In this document: positions 21,349-31,930 of the stretch, piece after piece
How the letters are laid out: every line of letters starts with the position of its first letter
How positions within the stretch are numbered: the stretch's first letter is position 1
Origin: Protostelium mycophagum
Taxonomy: Eukaryota > Evosea > Variosea > Protosteliida > Protosteliaceae
Length of the DNA stretch: 36,537 nt
Reading direction: 5' to 3'
NCBI GenBank assembly: GCA_002081555.1
Contig: KV921202.1
Location: 8,526-45,062, forward strand
Notes under the pieces: generated by a model
The model's input: the letters and a program-made list of their open reading frames with translations, nothing else
Databases searched by the model: none
What the model was told of the DNA's origin: nothing
Made by a program: the position numbers and the translations under genes

Positions 21349-22851
21349 ATGAAAGCCGTTAGAGTCCTAAGTCATGGTGGTCCCGAGGTGTTGAAATTTG
21401 AACAAGTCAACATCCCGAAGATTGGAGAAGGACAACTTCTCATCAAGAACAGAGTCATCGGTGTCAACTTCATCGACACATATCACCGGAGTGGTGAGAG
21501 ATTATCACCAAGGAACCTCATCACTGAGAGGAATCAGGACTATATCCACTGCAGACACCATTCACTCCTGGTAGAGATGGCGTTGGTATCGTTGAGGAAG
21601 TAGGACCTGGAGAGACTTTCGGATTTAAAAAAGGTGTCCATGACAAAGAAGTCCATTATTTAGCTCATGATTTAGGTGATAGGGTTGGATATGCATCTGC
21701 GGCCTCTGGATCTTATGCAGAATTTACTGCAGTGAATGCACTTTACACAGCTAAAATCCCTGAAAAGATGGAGGATGAACACGCTTGTGCTGCTATGTTG
21801 CAGGTGTGGTGGCAAACCTTTGATGCACTTTTGATCTTGAAGAAAGATATTTTTGTCGAGACCTCACAATGATGGAGTTCTGTTATTTGTCGCATTGTTG
21901 ATCTCAGAATGCATTGTACATGGACAAATGCGACACTAAATAAACATCAATAGGGATTGACAGCTCATGCCTTTGTTAGAGGCTCTTATAACGTCAAAGA
22001 AGGAACCAAAGTCCTCGTCCATGCAGGTAATCCCGTCTCTTCTCGACATCTTGAAAATTTATGTCTTCATTCTGAGGAAATGATCAGCTGCCGGAGGTCT
22101 CGGACGCTGGCTCGTCCAAGCATCAAAGCACTTGGGCGGTTACGTGATCGGAACCACCTCTTCAGAGGAGAAGAAGCGAATCGCTTTGGAGGACGGCTGT
22201 GACGAGGTGATTCTATACACCGAGAAGGACTTTGTGACAGAGACTCTGCGGATCACTGATGGTGCCGGTGTTCATGTCGTTTATGACTCGGTATGATTTT
22301 TTTCAAATTTCTTTGTGAAATATTGATTGTCATCATAGGTTGGCAAGGACACGTTCTTGGGAAGTCTAAATGTATTATCAAAGAGGGGATTCTTGATAGC
22401 ATGTGGCAATGCCAGCGGGAAGCCCGATCCCATAGACATATCCATCCTGATGACAAAAGGTATCATTCTACACCGTTGTAGTCGGACACGTTTATTTCAC
22501 ATACTCAATCCTGAAGGATCTTTGTCTGTGTGTCGGCCCACCATGCTGGACTATTTATTGACTAGAGGTGAATTCGAAGAGAGGATTAAAGAGGTCTTTG
22601 AGTGGGTAGAGCAGGGGGCTTTCAGATTGCACACACACAAGTTCTCTCTGGCTGAAGCAAAGCAAGCTCACGAGTTTATAGAGGGTAAATATTTATTTTT
22701 CTTCGAAGATATGATTTTTATGAGAGGTTTTGATTTTTCTTGATAGATTTTTAGTAATTTTATTGATTTTTCTTGGTGGATTTTTTGTAATTTTATTGAT
22801 TTTTATGCAGGAAGAAAGAGTATGGGAAAGTTGATATTATTACCACAATAA
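21349..22851 (+). CDS. NADPH:quinone oxidoreductase (zeta-crystallin-like)
   Basis: QOR-type MDR enzyme that reduces quinones or other electrophiles with NADPH, likely cytosolic. ATG 21349 gives MKAVRVLSHGGPEVLKFEQV, a classic start. Then IGVNFIDTYHRSG, FTPGRDGVGIVEEVGPGE and KKGDRVGYASAASGSYAEF follow. The Rossmann motif AAAGGLGRWLVQASKHLGG is split by the intron ending about 22090. Downstream exons have DGAGVHVVYDSVGKDTFLG, SKRGFLIACGNASG, RPTMLDYLLTRGEFEER and AEAKQAHEFIEGRK. It ends LILLPQ at TAA 22849-22851, inside AATAAA. Introns are mostly 40-60 nt; the last (about 22685-22810) is AT-rich and internally duplicated. The start is 139 nt from the divergent SETD3-like start. Confidence 0.9.
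22731..22800 (+). repeat. Intronic tandem duplication in QOR gene
   Basis: A unit of about 34 nt (TTGATTTTTCTTG, then GATTTTT and GTAATTTTA) occurs twice in the last intron. Confidence 0.6.
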
Positions 22852-22867
22852 ATACTTAGATTTATTT

Positions 22868-23797
22868 TCAAACTGCTCTCACAGGTGCAGTAAATGGAAT
22901 GTCTTGGTTCAGAATGCTCAACTTGATACGTTCTATCTCGGCCCTGCGTGCTTCTGCGGATTGGTTGTAGACGTTCGTGCTCTGTATCGTGTCATATGGG
23001 GGTTGTGTGATGTGATGGGCTTGTAAGGATTGGTGAGGACGTTCTTGTCCAATGGTATAAGGATGTGGCTCTGATCTGCCTTGAGGAAATACTTTTTGGT
23101 ATTGCTGTTGCGACACCTTCTTGTGTCATTCATGCAGTGATGACGTATATAGAACTCACGTCAGATGGGGTAGGATTGATGAGAGGTTGGTTGAAGCTTT
23201 CAGAACCGATTCTGTTCTCTCCAGGCTTTACAAAATTATGTTCTCTAACTGGGTGCCTCCTTCCAAATTCACTGTTCGTTGTCAATGCATTGTATAACAC
23301 TTGAAAAATCATCTTCACCTCCTGTTTGCCCTCTCGATGTCTTTACGTTTGTCAAAATCTGGGCAGATCTGGATACGTCACGTCACATATTCATCTTATG
23401 AGTGTTACCTCTGCAAGAGATCTGGTGTCTCTCGTCTTTCCTCTGTTGGCTCTGATTCCTTCCATCAACACATGATTACTTGCATCAGGATTGATGATAA
23501 AGACTCTCTCTTTGCCTGTATTTATGGGGGCCTCCATACTCGTTTGGCTGTTACTTCTAGACTGTGAAAGGTCAGTACGGCCGCTGTCAGATCTCTTACG
23601 TGTCTGCGAATTCTCATAGCTCGTTCACGTGCGTAGTCGATGTCTAAATTGTCCAGTCTTCGGTTTGTTTCTGCTTTCTTCCTCTCAGTTTTCGCAGATT
23701 CGAATCACGTGATCATGACATTCCCGGGCAGTTTTCCTCGCGTATGATCGCTGATGTCTTTATATGAACTCACGTTCTTCATCGCTGAGAACATCAT
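22868..23797 (-). CDS. Unrecognised Arg/Gln-rich protein
   Basis: Candidate ATG at 23797 (MMFSAMKN, then a donor). Exons show ERKKAETNRRLDNLDIDY and ARERAMRIRRHSRSNSQTSM (about 23690-23560), KERVFIINPDA, and a last exon with MSQQQYQKVFPQGRSEPH, QPPYDTIQSTNVYNQSAEAR and AEIERIKLSILNQDIPF, ending at 22868. Charged helices followed by a Gln/Pro-rich, probably disordered tail. No domain recognised; splice pattern in the middle is uncertain. Confidence 0.5.
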
Positions 23798-23852
23798 GAT
23801 ATTATTGTATGGCAGCTGGGCCTCTTTATTCTGTTTTTCAGAGATGTGCGAG

Positions 23853-23872
23853 TTTCGCACAATCGTGCGAAA
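23853..23872. other. 8-bp stem-loop downstream of complexin-like gene
   Basis: TTTCGCAC-AATC-GTGCGAAA, a perfect inverted repeat starting 28 nt past the stop of the minus-strand complexin-like gene. A further GTGCG at 23846-23850 can pair alternatively with the same CGCAC. Likely a 3' end or processing structure. Confidence 0.5.
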
Positions 23873-23899
23873 GAGATTCTGTTGATGGACGTCTCCAAT

Positions 23900-24321
23900 T
23901 CATACTATGGTGCAACAACCTCTCTTCTTGACAACCCTTCCTCCATCCGGTGAATCTTCAAGCAGTCCCTGCCGGAATCAATCGATGATGTCCATCTTCA
24001 TTTCTCAAGACGATCTACTTGTTCTTCGAGGACTTGAGAATGCCTTGGAGCGAGGTTGTATTTATTACGCATGGCATCGCTCTTCGCCTGTCTTTCGATC
24101 TTCTTTTTATCGACTTTCTTTGGCTTGGGTTCCGGCTCTGGCTCTGGCTCTGGTCTCTGTTCTTCTCTATAATGGTCTTAGCCACAGAAATAATGAACAG
24201 ATTATCACTTTTTTGAACCGAACCAGCCATCATCTTCGTCCTCTTTCATGATGCCATCCACTTTGCTGCTCACCATGCTCTTAGCCGAGGCAAAGGCCAA
24301 TTTCGTCCCGAGTGACACCAT
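23900..24321 (-). CDS. Complexin-like small protein with CaaX tail
   Basis: About 110 residues from three exons. ATG 24321 gives MVSLGTKLAFASAKSMVSSK, then an acidic EDEDDGWFGSKK. After a 42-nt intron comes a Pro-Glu repeat and a basic helix, KKVDKKKIERQAKSDAMRNK followed by YNL, resembling the central SNARE-binding helix of complexins (pattern RxxMRxKYG). After a short intron (donor after EEQ) the tail GLLEDSPDGGRVVKKRGCCT ends IV at TGA 23902-23900. CTIV is a CaaX prenylation motif preceded by a basic patch and a second Cys, as in prenylated animal complexins 3/4. It would regulate SNARE-mediated fusion at membranes. Similarity is by eye; a different small prenylated coiled-coil protein is possible. 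Confidence 0.5.
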
Positions 24322-24950
24322 TATCGCTCAGCCGGGCGTGATCTGGAATCATTTACCCACATCCGTGCGAAAACAAACTGTTACTACAACTATAGAGGCA
24401 ATTCATTCTGAAAACATAACAGAACTAACAGACAACAACAAGGGTTTTTTGAACCATCATTGAACCATCAAGAGGAAATTACAATGGCAAAGAGCTTAGG
24501 ATGATGTCCACAATTTGTCAGGCATTGATGACATTAGCATAATTCACAAGCTAATTTAACTTCTAAAGAGGCGTTGTTGTTTATTTATTAAAATTAACAA
24601 AGTTATGTATGCGCATTTATAAAGCACACTGCCAAAATCAGGAAGATTCAATGTATTTATAGAAATATAAATATGAAAAAAACAGCATATGCATATAATA
24701 ATTGAGATATCTCTGGATGGTAAAACAACAAAAATAGAAGCAAAAATAGAAGCAAAAATAGAAGCTAAATATAGAGCAAAAACAATGACTATCCTAAGGA
24801 GAATATACCTAGAAACAAATGTGCAGATAAAATGCATAATTATATGTGCAACACTAAATAGTCATATACAGGATATTAGCAATGCCACTCCCAGAAAAAA
24901 TTGGTTGAACAATAATAAATTTAGTTGTATAAATATTTCAACAAAAATAT
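24322..24950. other. AT-rich intergenic island with 12-nt tandem repeat
   Basis: No supported gene. From about 24480 the AT content rises well above the flanks. A 12-nt unit (AAAATAGAAGCA) is repeated about three times at 24731-24766, followed by decayed copies. Opposed open frames of about 90 codons on both strands look like chance frames in low-complexity DNA. The region separates the 5' end of the complexin-like gene from the 3' end of the tail-anchored gene. Confidence 0.6.
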
Positions 24951-25646
24951 TTAATATTTGATGTTTGGAATGATGACCGATGCAACAATACAAATCGGAA
25001 ATAACATGATCAATGTTCTGTCCATTGTTGTTAATCTCTGCCACAATGTCTCTCCTTTCTGTCATCATCACATCAGAATATACATTTAGAACATGAAATC
25101 ACCTGTTCATTTTGTTGTGGAGATGTTGTCTTCTCTACTGTGTCCTTCTTGGCTCTTCCAACTTTCTCATTTCCCGGAAAACATTCATGAAATTCTGCGC
25201 TGGAATTGATGTGTTCTATCATCTTTTCATCACCCGTCTCGATCATTTCTTTAAGAGTGTCTACGTCTTTGGCGTATTGATACGCCCAGGAAATGAGAAG
25301 CCCTTTGATTTGAAGCTGACACAATCGTGATGCAAAACGAAGGAAATCTCGAGGTCCGAATCGGTTATAAAACTCTGCCAGCGGCTGTAAGAGCGCAAGA
25401 AGGGATTTCACCAAATCTCTTTTGATTCACCCCGAGTGCTCAGACTGACACCAATCTCCTATAAATTTTAAGAATGTGAGTGTGAAATGTTCTCTGTTAC
25501 ATTGTTCATCACATCCCATTTGTGTGATTCCGGAAATTTCTTGCATCTTGTATGGGCATTGACCAATTCTTAGAGGCTCTTGTGATGAGCTCTTCTGTTG
25601 GCACTTCTTCAGAAGAGCATCCAGTTGGTCCACATCCACAAGACAT
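24951..25646 (-). CDS. Tail-anchored protein with Cys-rich N-terminus
   Basis: About 190 residues. ATG at 25646 gives MSCGCGPTGCSSEEVPTEEL, a possible metal-binding Cys cluster. A stretch SKNWSMPIQDARNFRNH leads to an intron (about 25507-25450). A second intron (about 25435-25379) joins STR to EFYNRFGPRDFLRFASRL. The helical core has CQLQIKGLLISWAYQYAKDV and MIETGDEKMIEHINSSAEF. The last exon, after an intron ending about 25034, encodes KGETLWQRLTTMDRTLIM followed by LFPICIVASVIIPNIKY to TAA 24953-24951. That is one hydrophobic segment at the extreme C-terminus, so a tail anchor in ER, mitochondrial or peroxisomal membrane is inferred. This splice model removes the in-frame stops seen in unspliced reading. 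Family not recognised. Confidence 0.5.
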
Positions 25647-25828
25647 CCTTCTGGGCGCTGGTGATATGATGTGATGTGACGTAATTCTTGTTTCCGCGAA
25701 ATCCGCGAATCTCTGATCAGAGATCACATTCCAAGAGCGAGGTATGCGAGCAACCCTCGTCCTTGTGCTTCTTATCATTCCGCACATTGTCACGTCGAGT
25801 GAGCTTCATCTCGATACGAAGACTGAAG
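25647..25828. promoter_or_regulatory. Divergent upstream region with 16-nt palindrome
   Basis: Lies between the tail-anchored gene (minus) and the NTPase-like gene (plus). It contains a perfect palindrome ATCTCTGATCAGAGAT at 25709-25724, directly preceded by two copies of TCCGCGAA (25693-25700 and 25702-25709). This could be a binding site for a dimeric regulator; function is inferred from position and symmetry only. Confidence 0.35.
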
Positions 25829-28352
25829 ATGGATAGGAATTGTGGAGGTTGATTGTGAAGCGAATAAGGACAAAAAAACACAATTGGAGGGGATCTTGTC
25901 GCAACTAAGCAGACATCGCAGTGTTGATCAGTTCAAAAGGCAAGGACCAGACCGAACTTGAGCATATTGCCACCGGCTACAAAAACAATAATGATAATGG
26001 TTTGTATTCCATCTGATTTCACCTGATTCTTTCAGATGCCGTCCTTGCACTCGATACGGCATCAAACAATTTTGGAACATCTTTTCCATCTCGATTAGAT
26101 CCTTCTTGTGTTCGTGAGACAATCTCTTCTTTCTTGGACCCTCAAGACATCACAAAAGAACTGTATAGATCACTTCGAAAGATGGACAGATTGGTATTTA
26201 GTGGAACATGTAAAGTGAGAGTACACCACGGACGTACGAGAGGAGCGACTCTGTTAAGAAACTCACTGCTGTGATGGGCTAAGAGAAAGGCAGAACCCCG
26301 CTATATCTCGCACAGTCCCGGAAGTCGGTCCGACTTCCTCAACCACATACCAGCTCATTTCGAGGACTGCACCTCCATCGCTATCACTTTCAATTCAGAG
26401 ACAACAGTTAGTACACACAATCAACAGAGCGGGAATGAATTTTTTACCAGACTGCTGCAGGGTATGTAATACACATATCATCATATAACATTCATAAATT
26501 ATACATTTTAGATTAGACTGTTAATCATATATTGATCAATCATCACGTCTCAGATTATCCTCTCACCATTGTAGGATCTACTTCTCACGCTGGTTAGAAT
26601 CATTCTACAAAATAGTGGAATGCGAAGCAGTCCGCAAACACATTCTTCCATTGTGTGATATAACTGAACCAGAGCTGACAACCAGCCTTCTCGGTAAATT
26701 ACTCAGTTTAGCTTTCCCAACCGCAAAGTTCTGCTACTTGTCGACGAGATCGGAAAACTGAAAGTGAGAGATCAAGTTCTCAGCCTCATAGGTGACCGTC
26801 TTTATCAATAATAATCATTTATTCTCGTAATAAATCTGTGCAGGAGCAATCATGGATGTGAATCACCTTTTTCGAGCCGTGATCACTTCTCTCGACCCAC
26901 AGAAATTTATTGCATTCAAAAACGAATCCGGAAGAGATATTTGATGGATTCCAATGAGTGCTTTAAGAGACCCAACAATTGATACAGACGATACACGGTG
27001 ACTACTTTCCTCTTCATCTTTCCTCATGTATTGACGCGCACAGAGCCTTCTGAGGCATTAAAGGTATTATTGCAGCAATGCAACGGACACGGTCGCACCA
27101 TGACGAGCTTGATTAATTGGTGACCAGTGCGAGGACTACCGACAATTAAATTTAGATGATCTAACGAACGGTTTTCAGTACAGGTGACAACTCAACACTT
27201 GATGAAATAATATCGCACCTTTCAATATACTAAAATATATAAGGTCTCGTTGACGCTCCAGAACAGCTGATTATATCGTGCCTTCTTGGCACTGAACATC
27301 AACTGACGGATATGATTGGCGATCATGAAATGTCGTGTTGGCTAGCTCACGGTGCCCTGACCAACGATTCAAACGGTGTCGATATATCATCCGTCATACC
27401 ATCACCACTTCTCCTGCGATTGTACACTAAAAAGTCGAATAATTGGGCGGCACAGAATATCAGGAATATGCTCAATTATTTTCAACATTGGGATTGGCAT
27501 GAGATGGAAAGATTCCATGCACAGTGGGAATGTATGATCCAGAATATACAGAAAGACAAGCAGATTTGTCTCACAATATATATAAGAAGAGTGTATTACC
27601 CTGCAGACACGGATTTGTACAAAGCAATCATTTTTTTATAATCCCAGTAAGCGACGTGACCATTGCGGTAAGCGATTGTCACCACAATCCCGTTCTGACC
27701 GGGATTGTTGAAAAATTATTTGCTTCAAATGATAATTTTGAAATTGGTACAAATCCGTGTCCGCAAGGTGATACCATACGGGGAAATAGAATTCTCAAGT
27801 TGAATTAAGTTCACAACAGATGCTATATTAGACAAATCAAAGGTATATCTTACAATTTTCAATTATTCTAAAATAATTTTTTGGCATGGATGAACAGAGA
27901 CGACAGATTTCACAGTGTTCTCATTGGTACAGCTGGGACAGAGGTGATAGAGTTCGCTATTGTCGAAAATATTGCTGGGAGAGAAGTTCACATTAGAGTA
28001 CAGAACAAATATTCCCAGGACGGTGCTCAAACATATCTAAAAAGTGATACAATCTGTTAATAAATGACAATCATGGCTTCTTGGAGAAAAAAATGCTTGA
28101 TAAAGTGCAGGCAGTGTCTTGAGGGCAGAGAACTGGATTCAATGTCATCTGAGATTCACTTCATCAGCTTATGTCTTGATGTCTCACTCAATTCCTGTCA
28201 CTTGTCATTAATGTCCATGTCTCAAAGATTGTTGGATACATGCTATTAGAACCAGAGATTTTTCTCAGTACTATCACTCTGAATTTGCTGCCCTAATCTG
28301 GAAGGAATGCAACCAAGCAATTCTGACAAGGAATTTGATTGCAAAATTGTAA
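25829..28352 (+). CDS. Crinkler/RHS-like P-loop NTPase gene, possibly decayed
   Basis: Intron-rich gene resembling the NTPase-nuclease proteins of the Crinkler/retrotransposon-hot-spot class. ATG 25829 (MDRNCG) splices to DIAVLISSKGKDQTELEHIA and, after GTTTGT...TTTCAG, DAVLALDTASNNFG. MDRLVFSGT begins the expected P-loop strand, but no clear GxxxxGKT follows. Later exons have FEDCTSIAITFNSE, RKHILPLCDITEPEL, the Walker B strand LLLVDEIGKL (Asp-Glu at 26743-26748) and LFRAVITSLDPQKF. An in-frame TGA at 26942-26944 interrupts SGRDI/WIPMSALRD. QQCNGHGRTMTSLINW, IPSPLLLRLYTKKSNNWAAQ, RFHAQWECM and HIRVQNKYSQDGAQ follow. The 3' end is uncertain: a stop at 28058-28060, or further exons to TAA 28350-28352 with DFSQYYHSEFAALIW. 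Weak Walker A plus the internal TGA suggest a pseudogene or unresolved splicing. Confidence 0.5.
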
Positions 28353-28543
28353 AATTGGGCTATTTGTATTGTGTTGTTTTTTGTACAGTTGAGATAAGTT
28401 CTCTCTGATTTGTTTCAGAAATCAGATGCAAGTGTCAAGTTAAAGATGATAACACCAGAATCAGAAAATAATAATTTAATCAGAATCAGAATAATATGAA
28501 GAGTTTGCACATTGCTCTTAATAAAAAACAACAAAAATTTGTA
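28353..28543. other. AT-rich gap between convergent genes
   Basis: About 190 nt between the NTPase-like gene and the CLC stop. It has short CAGAATCAGAA-type direct repeats around 28457-28496 and nothing else I can name. Confidence 0.5.
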
Positions 28544-31500
28544 TTATGGCATGGATAAATAATCACTCCTTCCCACAAATTCAGGTTGTACAACACTCTG
28601 TCTCTCATCGAAAAAGTGAAAGTAGAGTAAATCGTGCCTGGTCAATATACCCAACACTTGTGAGTGGTCATCTACAACAGGGAGATGACGTAGACCTTGC
28701 GTCTGGAATAATCTATATGCTTCTATAAATGAAAAGCTCTTTTGTACCACGGGGTGAGATCTATCCATGTCTGATCAGTGTGAAGGTCAAAAAGTACATA
28801 AAAAGATATGTATGTTAAAGAATAAGGGGGATACAATCTCCAACGTCCAAGTGCAAGTCCTTCCGTCGTTCTTTTGGAGGTAAACTGACTTCTTCCAAAC
28901 TCCATTTGTGATTCATCAATGTCTGGTAATATTCATGATCGAGCATGGTGCCTGTCTCTAGCCCGAGAGGTTGGTACTGCTGTCTATCGAGTAGAACCAT
29001 CAATTGTATTCTCAAAATCATCCCTCTGAACGTCTTCTCCCTGTTTGGCCCCTCATCACTCACTACAGGGAACCCATTGTGGTTTGTTGTCTTTAGAACA
29101 TGGATGATATTTTCAAGGTTGTCTTTTACTTTGATACATTTCACAGAAGGCGACATGACCTATTAAGATTTAGTTAATGGGGGTTAATCATAAATACCTC
29201 GGTGACACCAACTCTGAAGGCAAAAGTAGGAGGGTGATATTCCAACAGTGGTATTGATTTAATCGAAGCTAGTTCTTCGTATAAAGGTTTAGACAGCGCG
29301 TCGCCCACAAATTTGGCGGATAGAACAGCAAGTAAGATGGGAAGTAGATATTGAGTATCTGGAAAGATGAGTACGATCTTTCAATAAAAGGTGCTTACTT
29401 TCAGTCAGCTCGATGACAATAACACAAAGACTGATTGTAATCCTGCTGAAACCACTCATCATTGCCGCTGCCCCTACAAGCGCATATATGCTTGGGTCTA
29501 TTTTTAGTGTCGACGCTGTCATCCTTAGTTTTTATCCTTCTGAAAAAATCTCACTAGCAAACAGAATTTCCACTATTTTCCCCACAATTCTGCCCATGCT
29601 TGCACCTATGGATTTATATGAATAAGATGTTTGTATTTGTTTCAAAATGAGTAAATCACACCGACTAACATCATGGGAACAAAAAGTCCAGCAGCGATGT
29701 ATAGCCCAGAAGTAATGGCCGCCATAAGAAAATAAGTGTGCAGGTGTACCACTAAGGCAGGAAAATCAAACATGCCAGTATCTCTTGAGAATAAGAGCTG
29801 TTCATTCGCTCAACAATAAAATCATTTCCACTCGCAGAATAAATTGAAATTACGCACCTTGAGGGTTTCTTCTGCAGGTAAAATGAAGAGCAAGGCCATT
29901 TGGTTGTATTGTTTCTAGTAATGTCAGCTCATATGTAAATTGGATGTATAAGTCACCGGGTCTTTACAGAAATAGCTGGGTAATGTACTACTGGTGGGGA
30001 CACCATCGTTATCACAAACATTTGAAATCGTCACAATTCTACTCATGTCATCGCAGGGAAAAAAGAGAGGGAGCCCAAAAGTTAATAATGCACAGATGGT
30101 CATGACCAACATCACCTACATCCCATAAGATATTATATAATATATTATTAATATAATATGAATTTACTACTGACTTCCAAATACTTGATATAGCTCGGGG
30201 CCTTGGCGAGGTGATCTCTCCTCCATCTGTTTATCGCTGAATTCAACCTCACAAATCCAGCCCCCAGTAGTCCTCCCATGATTCCAAGTAAAATAAATGC
30301 AATAAACTCTCCATCTCGATACAAAGCATTTCTGGATATGCCGAAGGTCAAGAGACCTACACTATTTCAACACCTCCACTGCGGTTTATATTTGATAACC
30401 GTTTAGAATATGGACAAAAATGTAATGAATGAGAAGGATTACCTCTCCCTGCGACTACAACACCGCCCTTGAAGGTGCTGACCGCATTGACCATCATCGC
30501 AGCCGTCATACATCCGAATAATGTGCGCCATGTTAATTCTCTACTCCAAAATGAGGAGGTCTCTTCGATGGCAAATAAGACACCACCAACTGGCGCACCA
30601 AAAGCCGCCGCAACTCCAGCTGCGGCACCACTAGAGATAAAATCTCGTTGTTCTCTATCACCACGTAATTGCTCAAATATCCGAGGCAACAGTCTATACA
30701 TCCTTCAACTCTCCCGCACCAATATTAGAAATACCTGATACGCAGCCTTTTACTCTTGGCTGCTGAAAGACCGGCACCAACTGCAGCACCTTGAAGAGAT
30801 GAATAATAAGATAATAGTATAGAAGATAATAGTATAGAAGAAGAGGTACCTATATGTATCATTGGGCCTTCTGGTCCAAGTGCCAAACAAGACGCGAAAG
30901 AAAATATTATCGAGATGAATTTTCCAAGAAAAGTTTTCAGATTGACGAGACCCGGAATTCTGACACCGTTAAGATAACCCTTCACTTCTGGAATACCACT
31001 CCCCCCTGCAAGCGGCTGTACTCTTCAGTATACTATCCCTAGATCAATACTCACTCCTCCTATTATCACAGCCAATACACTCATTGTAACGTATAGTCCA
31101 TTTATACCCCAGTAAACAAAGAACGCAGGGACGTAGTGTCCCTTCTCAAGATCTAATTAACCATCAGTGCCAACTTTGGCGAATCTTGTTCACATTTTTC
31201 TGTGTTGTCTAATTTAAAATCATATAGATATTCTATCCCTGTTCTCAAGATGTAGGCTCCAGCACCTGTATATTTATAATTGTTACAACATTCACTAGGA
31301 CTCACCAACGACAATTCCGGTAATAAAATAAATCAGCCATTTCGCCCCCAATCTCTGGGCACTACCCTGTCCGAGTCATCAGCTGTGTCAAGTGTATCAA
31401 CGGCAATCACCAGCTTGTTTGATCGAATGTAAGCTTGTCGAAGAGGTCCATTGTCGTAAATCTTGAAATTGAGACTCTGTCTATGATTTAACATGAAGGA

Positions 31501-31747
31501 CGAATGATTCAACTCTTGTGACAGATTGTACCTCAAATTTGTCCATCACCTCCCGCTGATATGGGCCATGATGGCCGACTCTATTGACACCATGCAATTT
31601 TCTGAGTCTCTCCTCCGCTCTGATCACTTGCCTCTCGTCATAACCATAATGTATTGTTCCTGAACTATTCAAGAGAGAGGTGTTGGACGATGATCTTGAA
31701 CGAGGAATATTCTCTGTTGATTCTGAAAACGTTACTCTCGTGCTCAT
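28544..31747 (-). CDS. CLC chloride channel/antiporter with CBS domains
   Basis: CLC family membrane protein of the CLC-6/7 (endomembrane) type, probably a Cl-/H+ exchanger. ATG 31747 gives [20 protein letters not shown], a Ser-rich cytosolic leader. Signature motifs: [17 protein letters not shown] (about 31003-30955), where Ser in GSGIP favours chloride over nitrate; [10 protein letters not shown] (30879-30850) with the gating Glu, and Pro where GKEGP is commonest; [13 protein letters not shown] (about 30600) with the proton-transfer Glu position. Further helices include [20 protein letters not shown] near 29470. Two C-terminal CBS domains follow, the second with [20 protein letters not shown] and [10 protein letters not shown]. 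Stop TAA at 28546-28544. The gene has many short introns, several AT-rich (about 30125-30170). It is divergent from the kinesin gene across about 180 nt. Confidence 0.92.
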
Positions 31748-31930
31748 CCCGTGCCTATCTTGCGTTTTCTTGGGATTTCGCGTTCGAGTTTGACGTAAGT
31801 TCGAGAACACAACAATTCTTCCTTTTAAAACAGATTTCTGGTTTATCTTTGCTTTCCATGGTTTTGGCGGGAGAATCTCCTTGTTTCAAAAATTCAAATA
31901 TTTGGAGAGCTCCCATCAACAACCGACCAG

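Noticed and set aside
24120-24160. GGCTCT repeats as possible members of the GC hairpin family
   Set aside because: They encode the Pro-Glu repeat of the complexin-like gene and do not fold into the TGYRGC-AGA-GCYRCA form.
24556-24961. Open frames of about 90 codons on both strands in the AT-rich island
   Set aside because: Low-complexity Ile/Lys/Phe-rich translations driven by a 12-nt repeat and AT bias.
25379-25646. An in-frame TGA (25427-25429) in the minus strand suggested read-through or a broken gene
   Set aside because: Two ordinary GT-AG introns (about 25507-25450 and 25435-25379) give a continuous frame with no stop, so no recoding is needed.
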